Origin: Microvelia longipes
Taxonomy: Eukaryota > Arthropoda > Insecta > Hemiptera > Veliidae
Assembly: GCA_018340805.1 (NCBI GenBank)
Contig: JACMZG010001870.1
Coordinates: 19,264,028-19,328,027 of the forward strand
Length of the DNA stretch: 64,000 nucleotides
Reading direction: 5' to 3'
The position numbers and the translations under genes are program-made. The notes below the pieces were generated by a model. That model was not told the origin of the DNA. It made no database searches and saw only the letters and a program-made list of their open reading frames with translations. Positions within the stretch are counted from its first letter, which is position 1. Every line of letters begins with the position of its first letter. This document shows, piece after piece, positions 13,836 to 28,520 of this stretch.

Positions 13836-14984
13836 GTTGTTATCGTTGTAAGTATAATTTCTGCCTCTCTCTCTATATATATTCTATATTGATATTTATT
13901 CTTGCTATATGCTTTATGTATTCAAATTTTATTAATCTACACACAATCTACGCGACATCTCAAACAGATTATATCCTCACATTCCCAGGTCCGGCATCCG
14001 CCAAGACGCTTAATACATCAGATAATTTTTAATTTTTGTTTCAAAAGGAATTCGCTAAAAACAAACACGAAGGAGGAAACAAAGAAAACTTTCGGTTGAT
14101 TTAGCAAATAAGATTCAGTGTATTTAAAAAATAAATAAAAGTTTAATGTTAATAAGAGGGTATATGTGTACTACTCTTAAGAGAACTACCTTCAGGCTTA
14201 TAGACCCATCAAATTATAATTAAGCACAAATTTAAATTTAATGAGGGAATAAGCTGATTAGATTTGACAAAACATTATTAAGTGAGTTAAGGGAGAGGGG
14301 AAACGGAATAGTGATCCTTACGGGACTTTGGCGTGAAAAATATAACAACGTCTAATTTATTATACTTTTGTACAGAATAAATTTTAAGCATTTTATGTTC
14401 TAGAAAGGAGAGAGATAGCTTAAGTTAATGCCAACTTAATAGTACCTTCTTTTAAAAAACTTTCTTAAAGTTGTTACTATTTAAATAACATACCACAAAC
14501 GATCAAAATTCAGATTTTTTCAACACCTTAAAATTATTTTGACACCTTTTTCTCAAACACATCGTTTATACTATATTATTTTAATTTCATACTGTCATCA
14601 AACTTAACGATATAAAAAAGGTTATTATATCTTTGAGAAGTTTTAGGTGTTATAATCAGACCTTAGGTTTGAACATAAGAAGTTCACATTTATTTTAAAA
14701 ATAAAACTAATGTATAATTATAACTAAACGCGACGGGATGCCTCAGGGACTTCACATGGGACCAATACTGTTATTAACAAGTTTCTTTAATTCAGATTTT
14801 TATAAGTTTATATAATTTATAATTTTGCTAGCGTAAATTTTCATAAGAAACGATAATAAATATATATAAAACCTAAGACATTTCACAAATACTTGAAACT
14901 CAAGAATAATCAATCATAATAAAATACATTATAATACTATACTACTAGGCTGTTAGAAAGATCTTCACGGTGCATGTATGTATA

Positions 14985-14988
14985 TAAG

Positions 14989-15021
<33 letters not shown>

Positions 15022-15022
15022 T

Positions 15023-15071
<49 letters not shown>
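14985..15071. repeat. (AT)n microsatellite
   Basis: AT dinucleotide tract with two short interruptions. Confidence 0.95.
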
Positions 15072-15076
<5 letters not shown>

Positions 15077-15349
15077 AGTTTCGTAGTTTTTTTTTATTTT
15101 TCATGGTTAGAGACCTTTGGAACGGAATTTGATCATCCGAAGTTTGACACCAAGAATAACGCCTATATAAAAACGATTTTTTTTCAAAGGAAATTAGCTA
15201 AAAAATTATATACACAATTAATTATGTTAAATATTACAATATGTCGTCTTCATATAATTATTAAAGTACTACTTGGAGCGTAGTGAAGAATTACATTAAA
15301 CTTACACAAAGGAATTCTATCCTACATAAAAACTATATAATAATATATA

Positions 15350-15722
15350 ACTTATGCTGATAGTTCAATTTTAAAGAATGACTAACGTTAAAAATCTCAA
15401 AATAATCCAATTGAGTTGAAATTTGATAGAAGGGTGTTCATTTACGTAATATATAAGTACTTATTTTCATTTAAATAAAGCGATTATTTATGGATTTGTT
15501 AGATCATCATGCAATTGATCATCTATGGTATTTGTTGGATGTTGATCGCTAGGAATGAAACGAATGTTATTACTTGACAGGACAACTGAAGCGAGCCCAG
15601 AGATTTTGTTCATTAAAATTTGACGACCTGTATGTTCTGAGGACGAGCGAAGCGAGTCAGAAGTAGGGAGGACGAGCCTAACGAATCCGTTGTAGTGAGG
15701 AAAAGTTCCGAGGTACTCTACT
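15350..15722 (+). mobile_element. Family A repeat, 3' half
   Basis: The copy starts in the ATGACT...CAATTGAGTTGAAATTTG part and runs to GGAAAAGTTCCGAGGTACTC. The 5S-like segment near 15501-15561 is degenerate. GACGAGCGAAGCGAGTC is well preserved. Confidence 0.7.
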
Positions 15723-15769
15723 CCGTGTATGAAGAAAAACTAAAGCATTAGCCCCTAACCGCTATTGGC

Positions 15770-16148
15770 CCCGGAGTGACCGCTTCGTGGGCCTTCATCC
15801 TACATAGGAGATGTACCTTGTGTACTGTTCGTCGTTTTGTTTATATTGTTTTCATGGCAGTTTGCCATGTTATTAGTGAATTCAAATAATACTTCGTGGT
15901 CAAATCATTCTGGGGCCATGTGCAACAAATAAATTTATAAATAATGTCTCAAAAAGAGGTCAAACTCCAAACAATAATTAATCAAATAACAGAGACCTTC
16001 GGCCCTCCTCTGTGAGGCGTCATGGGAAATCTCTCCGGCAGCAGCGAGGCCACGAGATCCATTCGGTAGTCTCTTCACGGGACAGATTGTCGTTGTTTCG
16101 TATTATTTGTTGTTTTAATATTATTCGTTGTCATATGGCATTTTGCCA
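15770..16148. repeat. Two adjacent short repeats with TGGCR-hairpin ends
   Basis: The first runs from CCGCTTCGTGGGCCTTC to CATGGCA-GTT-TGCCATG (15853-15869). The second runs from GACCTTCGGCCCTCC to TGGCA-TTT-TGCCA (16136-16148). The hairpin position and the T-rich lead-in are shared with the units at 6936 and 13512. Confidence 0.5.
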
Positions 16149-16739
16149 CTTAACATAAATGTAGCCGCTTTTTATAAATAAATAAAATGAGATATTTCAT
16201 GCTTGGCGAATAACAAATAGTTTTAATAACAAAATTATAAATAATTTTAATTAAACGCTGTTCTATATGATTATTATTACTATTATTAGACGTCTGGTTA
16301 TTATAAATATACTCTTTTAGAATAAGTATAGCCGGGATTAAAAATAATATAAAATATTAAACTTACCGGATTATTTAGCCTCGAGCTAGGCATAAATCAT
16401 ATTTTCTTTCGTTACACAGTGAACTCAGAGATATATTAATATTTTATGCAATAATATAAAATATAATAAACTAAATAATATAACTAATAATAAAATAAAA
16501 TAGTCATAAATCATAATAATTACTATATCTAATATTATTATTCATACATTTTAACTACTTTATTTGAAGAGAGAAATGTTATGTATATTTTCTTATTTTT
16601 GATCTTACTAATAAATAAAGAAATAAAGTGGATTTAGGAAAACAAAAGCAATGGTACAGCAAAAACATCCATAAATTAAAATGAAAATAGGCCAGAAAAA
16701 AATAAAAACTAAGGTCCAATTAATTTTAATATTTATACT

Positions 16740-16858
16740 TTTCCTCATTTACACTACGTAGGTATAAAGGAAAAGTATATACGTAGGTACATAGGAAAAG
16801 TATGTACGTAGGTATATAGGAAAAGTATAAACGTAGGTATATAGGAAAAGTAATATAT
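16740..16858. repeat. 25-bp tandem repeat derived from the family A 5' end
   Basis: The motif ACGTAGGTAT(A)...GGAAAAGTAT recurs at 16756, 16781, 16806 and 16831, exactly 25 bp apart. GGTATAWAGGAAAAG is the 5' end motif of family A, so this looks like local amplification of that end. Confidence 0.8.
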
Positions 16859-17209
16859 AAAAACATGGGTGGTTTCCTAGATGTAAAAAGTTTCTCAATG
16901 TTGACATTCAGGGGAGTTTACCACATGACTAGAGGTGCAGGTGCGAAGATGGGAATATGGTTGGATTTATTCGAGGAACAAACAGTGGGTGAATGTAAGA
17001 GAGGGATCCATAAGCTTAGGGAATTGGTGGGGGAGAGATGAGAGATTGAGGTATGGAAATCATCTTTTAGAAATTTAATAATGATAAGGCAAGGAAAGTA
17101 TGAAATGAAGATGAGGGATAATTAGGTATAAGAAGAGTGGAAGGTCTAGGATGAACAGCGGTGAAAATATTGGATTAGACAACCGAAGGGGGGGGGGGGT
17201 TAGATATTG

Positions 17210-17965
17210 GCTTCACTTAAGCGAGGTAATATATTTATTAAGGAAGGCCTCGTTAGAACAAAGTCAAGTTCCTCTGATGCCAATGGAATAAGGGAGGAAT
17301 GTTTTTGATAGTTAGAGTGGCAACTGGAATAATGTAGAGATTGTTGGAGGTTTATGGGTTTGAAGTGGACTGTAGTTTCTAGTCTGCTACTCTAGTTATG
17401 CACATCCACATCGAGTATTCATGAGTAAGCGAAGGACGGAAAACAGTTAAGATCAGAAAGGAACTTTTGGAGGGAAAGAAGATTACAGGACCAAATAAAA
17501 AAGATTTCGTCAATATAGCAACGCCGGACAAGAGGTTTTAAAGGTTGGGATGAAAGGAACTAAGTACTCTTTTTAAGTCTACAAAAAGGTTAGCTAGGGA
17601 CAGGACCATACGGGTACCCATAGCCGTACCAAGTTTTTGAAGAAAGTGATCATTCACAAACTTAAAATTATTTAGAGTGAGAACAAACTTAGCAAGTTGA
17701 AATTATCCATATTTTTCTCACTCCTCAGAGTGGGTAAAATATAGATATTTTTAAGGAAATGCTTTCTGTCTTTGAGGTAGGAAGGAAGAGACTGAGCAAA
17801 AGGTTGTGAAAAGGAATTACGGAAGGCCAAAATTCTCTCTGCGTTAGAGCCAAAAGCGGGTAAAATGGGTCTCCCAGGGCAACCGGACTTGTGAACTTCA
17901 GGTACTTTCTTGCGAATTTTTGTAAACACGCAATCTCTCGAACGGAATAAACTTTTAAATCAACC
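17210..17965 (-). pseudogene. Penelope-like element reverse transcriptase remnant
   Basis: Read on the - strand, the pieces follow Penelope-like reverse transcriptase order. CPGRPILPAFGS and PSYLKDRKHFLKN (open at 17672-17929) come first, then FLQKLGTAMGTRM (about 17607-17640), then YIDEIFFIW (17491-17517), then an SSCHSNYQKHSSLIPLAS-like region near 17290. GTAMGTRM and YIDDIFFIW are hallmarks of this family. Here the second catalytic Asp of YIDD reads Glu. At least one in-frame stop and frame changes lie between the blocks. The 5' part and any GIY-YIG endonuclease are not evident. It is a dead fragment; the family call is from remembered motif patterns. Confidence 0.75.
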
Positions 17966-18181
17966 ATTTAAAAAATTGCCCGGATTGCATACCTCCGCAC
18001 AAGAATTTTTTAAATTTTTTGTAACTTTTCTATTTTAAATTAAAGCACTTAATAGTACAGACGTATATAGACAACAGAATAAATCACTTTGATTTACTAT
18101 CAACAAGCATAACAAGCCCTTTTCCTAATGAATTAAATACCACTGTAAAAAGATTTATTCTTTATACTCATAAGTACTAAA

Positions 18182-18325
18182 AAATCGGTTACGGGGTACC
18201 TCGGGACATTTCCTTATCATCGAATTCACTACGCTCATCCTCCCAGCTTCGGAGTCGCTTCGCTCGTCCTCAGAATATACAAGTCGTTAAATGTATGCTG
18301 CAAAACGTCTTCGGACTCTCTTCAC
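18182..18325 (-). mobile_element. Family A repeat, 3' end fragment
   Basis: About 140 bp holding ATCGGTTACGGGGTACCTCG and CGCTTCGCTCGTCCTCAG on the + strand. It then diverges into unrelated sequence before the 5S-like part. Confidence 0.65.
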
Positions 18326-19844
18326 ACATATAGTCCACAGATAGTCAATAGAAAAGTTACTGTAGAAAATCACAAATCGGCAATTGCCATGCTAGGAAGA
18401 CATTGTCAAAAGATGATTGGTTATTCAAGCTCCTGTATATTTTGATCAGTGAGTGTCCACCTCACACGAAACTTCCTCAAAACGGTGGGCTCTGACCCAA
18501 AGATTTGTGACAGAGCGTGGAGGATGGATCCTTTCTGCAAGGTTGTAAATGGTCCTTTCTGTCAAGAGAGACCAGAACAATTACATTGCCAGAGGCCCAC
18601 AGCTTTATAGATAAAACTGTTAACTCTTAAAGATGTCAGAAGACAAATAAACTGTCGTACGATAAAAATTGACCTTTTCTTGGGTTCGTGCCAGAACCCA
18701 AGCCAAGTCTTGCTTTTAGTACTTATTTTATAATATTTAATAAATAATCGTCTATATTTCGTCTAATCTTAAAACACTCCAAACATCAATAATCATAACA
18801 AACATTATCTAGTTGTATGTGTATGCGATGGTAAACAAAATTATATAGTACGAAAAAAGACAATTACAGCAAAGATAAAAATTATATGTGAGAAAAATTT
18901 TGTAAAATATATTTTAAGAGAACCTTAAAACATAAAATTACTCAACCAAACAATGCTCATCTATTTCATATTTCAAAAATATGTTTTGACATAAAATCAA
19001 CAAATAAAAACTAAAACATAATGTTCTGTAAATAGCGCCTTGGTTTTTGAAAACAAGTGACGTATCAAAGTATCATGTTTTGGCAAACTCCTCTAAACCA
19101 GAAGACTCCAGAAGAAAGCTTCATTTGTCACTTATATTTTAAGAAGACTGAGTTCCATATTTAAAATGACGTGATAAAAATGACGAGGTAGATAATAGCG
19201 GTTTTAATTTATATAATGTTTAACTGGATGTTCTTGAACCTAAGAGGTCGTGTCGGCTCCTTTCAGTATTATCATTCATAGATTTTTAAGAATGAAAAAC
19301 GAGTGACAGAGCGTAAAAGTTAAACGGAATTTCGCAAGATAGTATATAAGTAGTTTAAATTTTTCTAATCAAATGCAAAACATGAGGCATACATGAATGC
19401 ATTTATTTATAATAGACACAAATTCTTCTGCCTCATTAATCTCCAGTCTTTTATAAGGAAAAGAAAGAATTAATATGTAACAAAAAAATTGTAGAACAAA
19501 AATATCTGTTCCAATCACATCATTATAAACTGTAACCACTGTAAACATCGTTAGTAACGTAGTTGCTCAAGAATTGACAATGCCATAACTGTAAACTATA
19601 ACTAGTGTAAATATCATCAGTAACGTAGTTGGTTAACTAAGAATTAACTAGGAATGCGTTACATCAGGATCTCACGCTAGAAGAATACATTGAATACAGA
19701 CAATTACAAACAGGCTCGTTTCCCTCGCAGGGTTGGATAAACAACTAATTGAATAATAATATATGAATAGCTAGGCTTTAAAAGATATAATAAAGGCTCG
19801 CTTCGCTTGCAATAGCCAAAAGCGGCTTGCTTCACTCGCTAGAT

Positions 19845-20987
<1,143 letters not shown>

Positions 20988-21026
<39 letters not shown>
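20988..21026. repeat. (TG)n microsatellite
   Basis: A TG dinucleotide tract follows the right end of the foldback element. Confidence 0.95.
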
Positions 21027-21027
<1 letters not shown>

Positions 21028-21029
21028 CA

Positions 21030-23775
21030 AAAAAATAAAAAATGAAAAGAGGAGACCACTGTAAAATTCAAGCAACCACGTAGTTGCTTAACTAAGAAGT
21101 AATAATCTTTTTTACTGTAAACATTGTAAACATCGTCAGAAACTTGGTTGTTCAACTCATTACACTAAATGTAAAATGTACTGTACATTAAATGTAATCA
21201 TCGCTGAAAGGGACTAAAGTCACTATTTTGACTAATGTTAGAAAAGGCTAGTAATAGTATTTAATCCATTATCTCTTAACAAAGAAGAGAAGAAGTAATG
21301 AGAAAATTATTTTCGCGGTTATGCCATGGGAACTAATAACTGCTAGGTTTTTAACTCTTATCTCTCCTAACATAATAATCTCTTCTCCTGCAGCTTTATA
21401 ATTCTTACGGCCTTACCTTAGAAACTAAATGTAACTAAATGACTTGGAAGAAAATAGCTCATTTTACTCCTTTCATGCATAAGTTACTTACTTAAGCTAC
21501 ACTTGAAAAGCTTAAGGATGAAGGACCTCTTGAGCTTAAAAGCGACTCTAAAACATTCGTTTATTATAGAAAGACTTTCTATCCTTATTACTCACAGTGC
21601 TTGAGTTATTTAAACATAAAAAGCAGATTGTTTGAAATCCAAGATAAAAGTTTTTTGACACATTTTGCAGCTTAATACTATTTAAATTGAAATAATTGTA
21701 AGAGCTGAGTCATTGTACCGCCAGACTAAAATTGAAATTCACAAAAAGATACTATGTTAGCAAAATAGGGGTTAAAAAATCTTTTTCAGAATTGCAATTC
21801 AAATAAAAAATAAATTGAACGAATAACGACTTTCACAGAATTTTCTTTGCAACGACATATACTAGTTTTAATGATTACTTTTTCTTCAAAGATTTTCATC
21901 TTACAAAGAAAATAAATCAATTTATCAGAGAGAAAGAACTATATCCAGAACATAGATATAAAAAACATAATGTTGCATGCAATTTAAATTGAATTTTGTA
22001 ATTAAGAGGATTCTACCTTATTAAAAACCTGTAGGGGGCAAATAAAAAAGTAAATCTTGTATCAAATCAAGAAATCAATAAAAGAGAGTTAATTGTAAAA
22101 GAAAATCGAAACTTGGCTAATTATAGTAAACATAAAGAAAAAGTTTAAAAATATCTGAAGGAAAAGATCAACAAGTTCATTGTTCTCCAATTATAGGCTA
22201 TTATTAGGTGAGGAAAACATTATGTAGTGACGTAGAACTGAGTCTTACGTCATCAATTTAAAATAGCACTTTTCTATCTCTTCTAAGGTTTATTTATGGA
22301 GGTATCGTTTATAATATTTCGATAAATATCTATTTTATATCTATAAAAAAATAAATGGCAAGGGTGATTATTGATTCAAGATTTTAGTGCTCTAAAATTC
22401 CTTGGGGAAAATCGTACGAAAAAAATGGAATGACTCAAAATAAAGGAATTTTATGCAATATAAAAATAGATCACAAAGTCTAAAAGTGTATAATACAGAA
22501 ATAGTTAGAAAACCATAGATGGTTTAGAAAAAGCCGGTTGTGTATAGAGCCAGTCTAAAAACAGATAGTTGTAAAAATCTTCAAATAGATTTTTTTCTTA
22601 CATACAAACGTAACCCGAGTAAATTTAAAGAATCTTTTTTTATTTTTCTTTTGTTTTATAATTAGAGATCTATTTAAAATTATTTTTATAAATTTTGCAA
22701 AAAAAAAGAATTTTGTTTATTAGTATATTTTTAAAAATAGTAGAGGGGTGTGAGGTTGGTGACGTAGGCTTCGAGTCATCACTACTGAGAGCTAATTTTA
22801 TGTGGTCCAAGTCAGAAATCTAAATTTAGTGATCGTATTAGTCTAAATTTAAGAAAGATCTTTGCTGAGAGATTTAGAAATCTATCTTTAACCCATAATG
22901 GTTTTCTTTAATTAGAATTCTTTTTGGATGTCCCCCCAAACAGTTTGAAATCAGTGGGACGATAGCATAACAGTCTATGCTTTGACTTCTTAACGCCAAC
23001 ATAGCCTTGCCTACGTAACAACATTCGTTCGCATACTTCCTCATTGCACTAAGGTATGTTTATGTTTACTAAGATCCTAATTATTATCATAACAATGAAA
23101 AAATAGAAATTATAAATTCAAACCTTAGCAAACTTCCTAAGGAAAAATAATCTTATTTTTAGTTAGTTTTTATTTTAATTTTGTTATTTGAATTTATCAT
23201 TCTCATAATTTATCATGTTTTATATTATAACACAACAAAAGTTAAGTAAGAAATTACATCTTATTATATTAAATAGAAAAATTTAAAATGATAACTCAGC
23301 ATCAAGTTTATTCATTTACTACCAAGAAATAAAATAAATGTAATAAAATAAATACTAATAAGAAATAAAGTCAATTCAAAGATAACACAACGAGTGCGAA
23401 AACACTACTTAACATTACTTATGTTGCTAATTTTAAATGGTGTATAGTAAGTGTAAATTAAGGAATTAAATAGACTTGGTAACAATATTTATTTCATAGT
23501 AATTTTTAATAAATAAATATGTTAATAATTATAATAGTAATAGTTAAAAATTACAGTAATACACGTCGGCTTTAAGTCTCCCAGCCCTTTAAAAATGTTG
23601 AACCTTTTGGCAGAAATTAATATAACTTGGGTTACTTTAATAGAGTAATGAAAATTTCATTTTATATTGAGGTAATAGGAATGTGCTTCATGTTTTACCC
23701 GAACATAATAAACTCAAATAATAAACTGTTTAAAAACCCCGATTCCTTTCATTAATTTTAACTTACAAAAATTAA
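21030..23775. other. AT-rich DNA without a recognisable gene
   Basis: I see no repeats, structures or frames worth naming in this 2.7-kb stretch beyond short homopolymers. Confidence 0.6.
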
Positions 23776-24245
23776 ATACGAGGTACCTCAATTTTTTTTA
23801 CTAAATCAGATTAAACACTCCAGACTTAAGTTGCTCGTCCTAAGAATATGAAAAAGACCAACTTTATACTGTTCGTCTTTGTACCTATAAAAACGAGTCC
23901 AAAGGCATCCAACCCATCCAGGAACTGACCTAGCTCAATGCACATTAAAAATCAAACAAAACCGAAGATACACAAGCCATATTGTAATTAGAATACTTTT
24001 ATATTATATAAAAATAATGCTATTATTGTCAGTTCATGACGTCATAAAATATTTTCCTGATTGACCTAAAGATTGATTTGTGTAGTATTAAGTTTCAAAT
24101 GACTATACCATACAATCATTAGGGGCTTCTATGATGACAGTCATACGAAAATACAAACAGAGTACTTAGTAAAAACTACTCAAGAGGTCTTAAAATATCA
24201 GAAATGAATAATTAAGAGGACATCCCAGTTTAGAAATCATAATAG
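23776..24245 (-). mobile_element. Family A repeat, partial copy
   Basis: Reverse orientation. It includes the GAGGTACCTC end, a shortened 5S-like part around 23905-23950 with CCCATCCAGG, TGACGTCA at 24037-24044, and CCCAGTTT near its 5' end. Internal deletions shorten it. Confidence 0.65.
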
Positions 24246-24935
24246 TTTTTATATATATACATTAATAATAATAATTATAATAAATCTTTATATGTTTAAA
24301 ACATAAGTTTTCAACAAACAAGTCTTAAAAATAAGATTAACAATACGCTTTATAATTTAATAAATAAAAAATAAAATACAACTGACTGGGAAAAGAAAAA
24401 AATAAATCTTACTCTTTTCGGCATCATCACATTATGCGAGCCGTTATATAAAGAAAAATTGAAAAATTATTTGTAATAATTATATGTTCATCGTATAATT
24501 AGAACATTTAACTAGAGTGCCTAATATACTGGCACTCTACTTTTAACTAAAACCTGAATGAAAAAAGTATAGATCATGGAAATGAAAAAAAAAAAAAAAA
24601 TATAGGGGAAAAATTAAGAGGAAACCCCAGTTTGGGAATCATAATAGTTTTTATATACTTATGGTATAAATGAGGAAAAGGAAAAATAAATTAGTGCACA
24701 CTAAATTAAAATGTGTCGTGGAAACATTTGGTCCACTCGATATGAGCAATCCTGGTTAAAAAGTGATCATGAGACAGTTAAATAAATAATTTTTAAAAAT
24801 AAACTTTGAAGAGCCATGATTGAGAGACTTAGTCAATTTTCCTACAAATGAGACTATATAGAAAGTACAAAAATATGTACAAATAAGACCTCACAGAGGT
24901 TACTTAAAAAGTACAATCACTGAACAAAAGAAATC

Positions 24936-25680
24936 GGGTATGAGGTACCTCGGAACGTTGAAACGTTTCCTCACAACATTGGCTTCGCTACGCTTATCCT
25001 CACCTCCCTACTTCAGACTCGCTTCGCTCTACAAATCATCAAATGTACTAGAAAACTTCTTAGAACTCGCTTCACTCCTTCTCAGATAGTAATTACATTA
25101 GTTTTATTCCCAGAGAGCACCCATCCAGGCCCTGACTTAGTTCAATGCTCTATCAAATTTATAATCTAACAAATTTTGATACTAAAATTAGTAAACTTAT
25201 TTATTATGTACAAGGATAAACTTGTACCGTATAATAAACTTATACCGTTTAATTTAAACTAAATTGTATTATTTTTTGATTTTTTACAATTAAAAAAAGT
25301 ATGCAAGTCATTCGATTGAACTAACACTGATAATAAGATGACACTTAGCACATTTGTTGGTCTTATATGCGACTAAATGAGTTCTAAATTTCGACTACAT
25401 TTTTAGCATTTTATAAATGAATTCATATAAAAAAATATTTTCCGGATATCACAACTTAATTTATGTACCAAGTTTTAGTTCCCCAGCATGGTACACCAAG
25501 AGCTTATGATAACAGCATAAATATACACACATACTGACAGATAACTTTAAGTAATCCACTCAGGTCTTTACGCCTTCAACGTATAATTCAGTTGAATTAC
25601 CGGTTTGGTTTTTTTAATGCAAACACAATACTTTTCGTATATACCAATGGTATAAGTGAAGAAAAGTAAAAACCATTCAC
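24936..25680 (-). mobile_element. Family A repeat, near full-length copy, reversed
   Basis: It begins on the + strand with TCGGGTATGAGGTACCTCGG and ends with ACCAATGGTATAAGTGAAG, so both family ends are present. The 5S-like segment is at 25101-25168. A separate 5'-end fragment of the family lies just upstream at 24600-24685. Confidence 0.78.
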
Positions 25681-26298
25681 CATGATTTGTTTACATATAA
25701 TTCGTATAAGTGACAGTAAAAATACTTTTGGAAAACATAATCAAGCGGAAAAAAATTAAGTTACGCAGAATTTTTAGTTACCCAAATTTACATAACATTT
25801 GGTTAATGATTGGTCAAAGACATAGGAAAATTCTGTCATAAACCAATTAACCATTGGCTTAGCACAATACTACTAAAAACAATAAAAATACAAGAGAATA
25901 GCCCATTAGCCAAGTTGAATAAATGAGTATGAAACAATTACCTCAGACCTTCAAGATTCATAACACCTTTTAACCATAACAATTGTGTTGTTCTCATAAA
26001 TTTCACTTCGAATGCAAGAATTATAATTTAATTACAAGACAGACCTGATGTCTGGTGACCACACCCTGGACTAGAGGAGTCACATCCTTTTTGCCATTTG
26101 CCACACCTTAAAAATCCGTCCGGACCTGAATATACCTAAATGCAATGAAGATGTCATTATATGCAAAATGCAAGACATTTAAAAATAGTTAAGAGATAAT
26201 TCCTCTAAATATACGACATACCTAAGCTTCAGAAAAAACTAACATTATATATGTTTGAAATAACTAATTAAAATGGATTAGGTGATAAATAATACGTG

Positions 26299-26305
<7 letters not shown>

Positions 26306-26358
<53 letters not shown>
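26306..26358. repeat. (AT)n microsatellite left of the piggyBac element
   Basis: Uninterrupted AT tract about 150 bp before the TTAA target site. Confidence 0.95.
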
Positions 26359-26360
<2 letters not shown>

Positions 26361-26885
26361 ATACATACATACATATATACAAAGTTCAAATTAAGCATAA
26401 ACTCAAGAGTTTTTAATTCTTTAAACCCAAGAGTTTGAAGAATAAAAATAGTTATTTATTTATTTCGTCAATCTGCTTAGTGTTAATTTTAGAACAGCAA
26501 CAAGTGGTTAACCCATATTATCCCGGTGATGCGTTTTCGCAACAGTATTGGATTCAAAGATAATTGCACCTTGATAACAATAAAAATAGAAATACGTATT
26601 TACTAGTACATAATCTCTTAATGCATACTTTGGACAACAAATAGATTTACTGAAAACATTTAATCAGTCTATAGCTTTTTCTCTAATAGTAGACATACAT
26701 AAGTGTTAATTTTTTTTCAATTGGAACACGACCCATGGCTGATATGAGGTAAGTTACACGTTTACTATTAATTATTTTATTTTATTTTATATTTTATAAG
26801 TTAGTAAAGGTTCATTTAATGGCTTAGTTATATAGTAAATTTATTTTACTATACTGTTGTTCTCTATTGAATGTTAAAATTGAGT

Positions 26886-26913
26886 GTTGCGAAAACGCAA
26901 CACCGGGCATATA
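26886..26913. repeat. piggyBac subterminal inverted repeat, left copy
   Basis: The 28 bases here are the exact reverse complement of 28930-28957. Each copy contains a 6-bp stem hairpin (GTTGCG/CGCAAC, 4-base loop). A near-identical motif lies next to the left terminus at 26522-26543. Confidence 0.85.
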
Positions 26914-26942
26914 CGGGGTCATAAAATGGAATATTTTACTGT

Positions 26943-28520
26943 TTTAGAAAAATTCGGACAACGGAGGAGGTGTTAAGCATAATGCAGCAAATGGATGAAG
27001 AGGACAACCGATTATTGGCAGAAACAGCCAATATTAGCGTTTATTTTGCTCCTCCTAATGCAAGCTACGACACTGACGAGACAGTGCCGATGAGGACGAG
27101 GAAAAATTGATAACTTTTGTGGTAATCAACTACAGGCAGAGGCAGAACTTGTTCTCGGATTTGATGATGAGCCAACAGTAGAATTATTACCAGAGCCCAA
27201 AGCTTTGATGAATCTTCAACTTAATTGGTACCAAATAGATAATCTAAAACTAAGATAAGAGAAACCCCTCTACTTCTCAAACAAGCTCTGTAACTGAACC
27301 TCAATAGTTTTTGCTCCTGTTTGAGACAAAAAAAAAAGTATGGAAAAAAGGAGCTCTTCCTCAAAAATAATATCACTCAAGCTTTAAACAGTCAAGAGCA
27401 GCCCTATGGTCCCTACTCATATTGATTGCCCGTTTCTCCTCTTGAAGCCTTTCAGTTCTTTTTTACGGATGATTTATTTTAGAAATTGTAACCAAAGTGT
27501 CACTTATGCTGTCCAGAAAGGAAAAATGAACTTCGAGCTATCTGTCCCTGATCTCATGGCTTTCATTGGGGTACTTGTTGTTAGTGGTTACAACAATCTG
27601 CCAAGGCGCAAAATGTATTGGGAGGAAAAAAAATATACTTGTAACGCTCTCATTGCAGACTCTATGAGACATATTCGATTTGATGATATAATGAGGTTTG
27701 TGCACTTCAACAATAATAGTGAACTAGACAAAAATGACAAACTATTTAAAATAAGGCCACTTATCGACCACCTAAATACTGCTTTTTAAAGATTTTGTGA
27801 TTTGGGGAGAATGAGTCTAGCGCGAATGAATCTATGATACCCTATTATGGTCGTCCATGGCTTAAAGCAATACATCAGAGGCAAACCATTACGGTTGGAT
27901 TTAAGACATGGTGCCATAATTTAAAGTTGGGTTACCTATTAATTTGGATATATATCAAGGAGCCAAAGGTCCTAAAAACCCTTATAGAAAACAATTTTGG
28001 TTTAGGAGAAGGACATAGCTAAAAATGGCAGAAAATTTGCCTCGTAATGAGAATAACATTATCAAACCCCATCACATGTTTGCTGACAATTTTTTTCGTC
28101 TCTAAAAGCGCTATCGGTGTTCACAAAGCATTCTATAGGCTTTACAGGTACAATTCGAAAAAACAGGGTTCCTCTATGTCCTCTTAAAAAGATTTTAAAA
28201 CAATGAAAAAAAAGATCGTGAATGGTTGCTTCATAGATCTTCAGCTGAAAAGTGGGGTTTTCCTAAAATGGATCTTCTAGAGCTTAGAAGAAATATAGGT
28301 GTCTAGATGTTCTAGAAGAAGTTTGGAACTCCTCGATCAAGAAACAGTGCGTTCTGTTCTTCGTCTATTTTAGATAGTGTCTACAGGCACTAGGTACGAC
28401 GGAATTGGACATTATATAACTGCCCAACAAACCCGTACTAGATGCGCTCAATGCAAATCAACCTCTATAAAGAGCTGTGCCAAATGCCAAGTGGCATTGC
28501 ATGAAAAATGTTTTTAGCAT
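26943..28520 (+). pseudogene. piggyBac transposase pseudogene
   Basis: This is the remnant of the DDE transposase of the surrounding element. The order is an acidic N-terminal part (EEVLSIMQQMDEED), then the start of the catalytic domain (open at 27406-27786, with PRRKMYWEE and RFDDIMRFVHF). The first catalytic block follows as NESMIPYYGR where the family has DE, so the first catalytic Asp appears changed to Asn at 27825-27827. After it come ADNFF and a TGTIRKNR-like stretch, then the C-terminal cysteine domain CAQC...CAKC...LHEKC. Several stops and frameshifts separate the pieces. The 381-bp segment is the largest intact frame. No function is expected. Confidence 0.88.

Noticed and set aside
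27834..28022. Separate small gene next to the piggyBac frame
   Set aside because: Its start (MIPYYGRP) is the continuation of the broken transposase in another frame.
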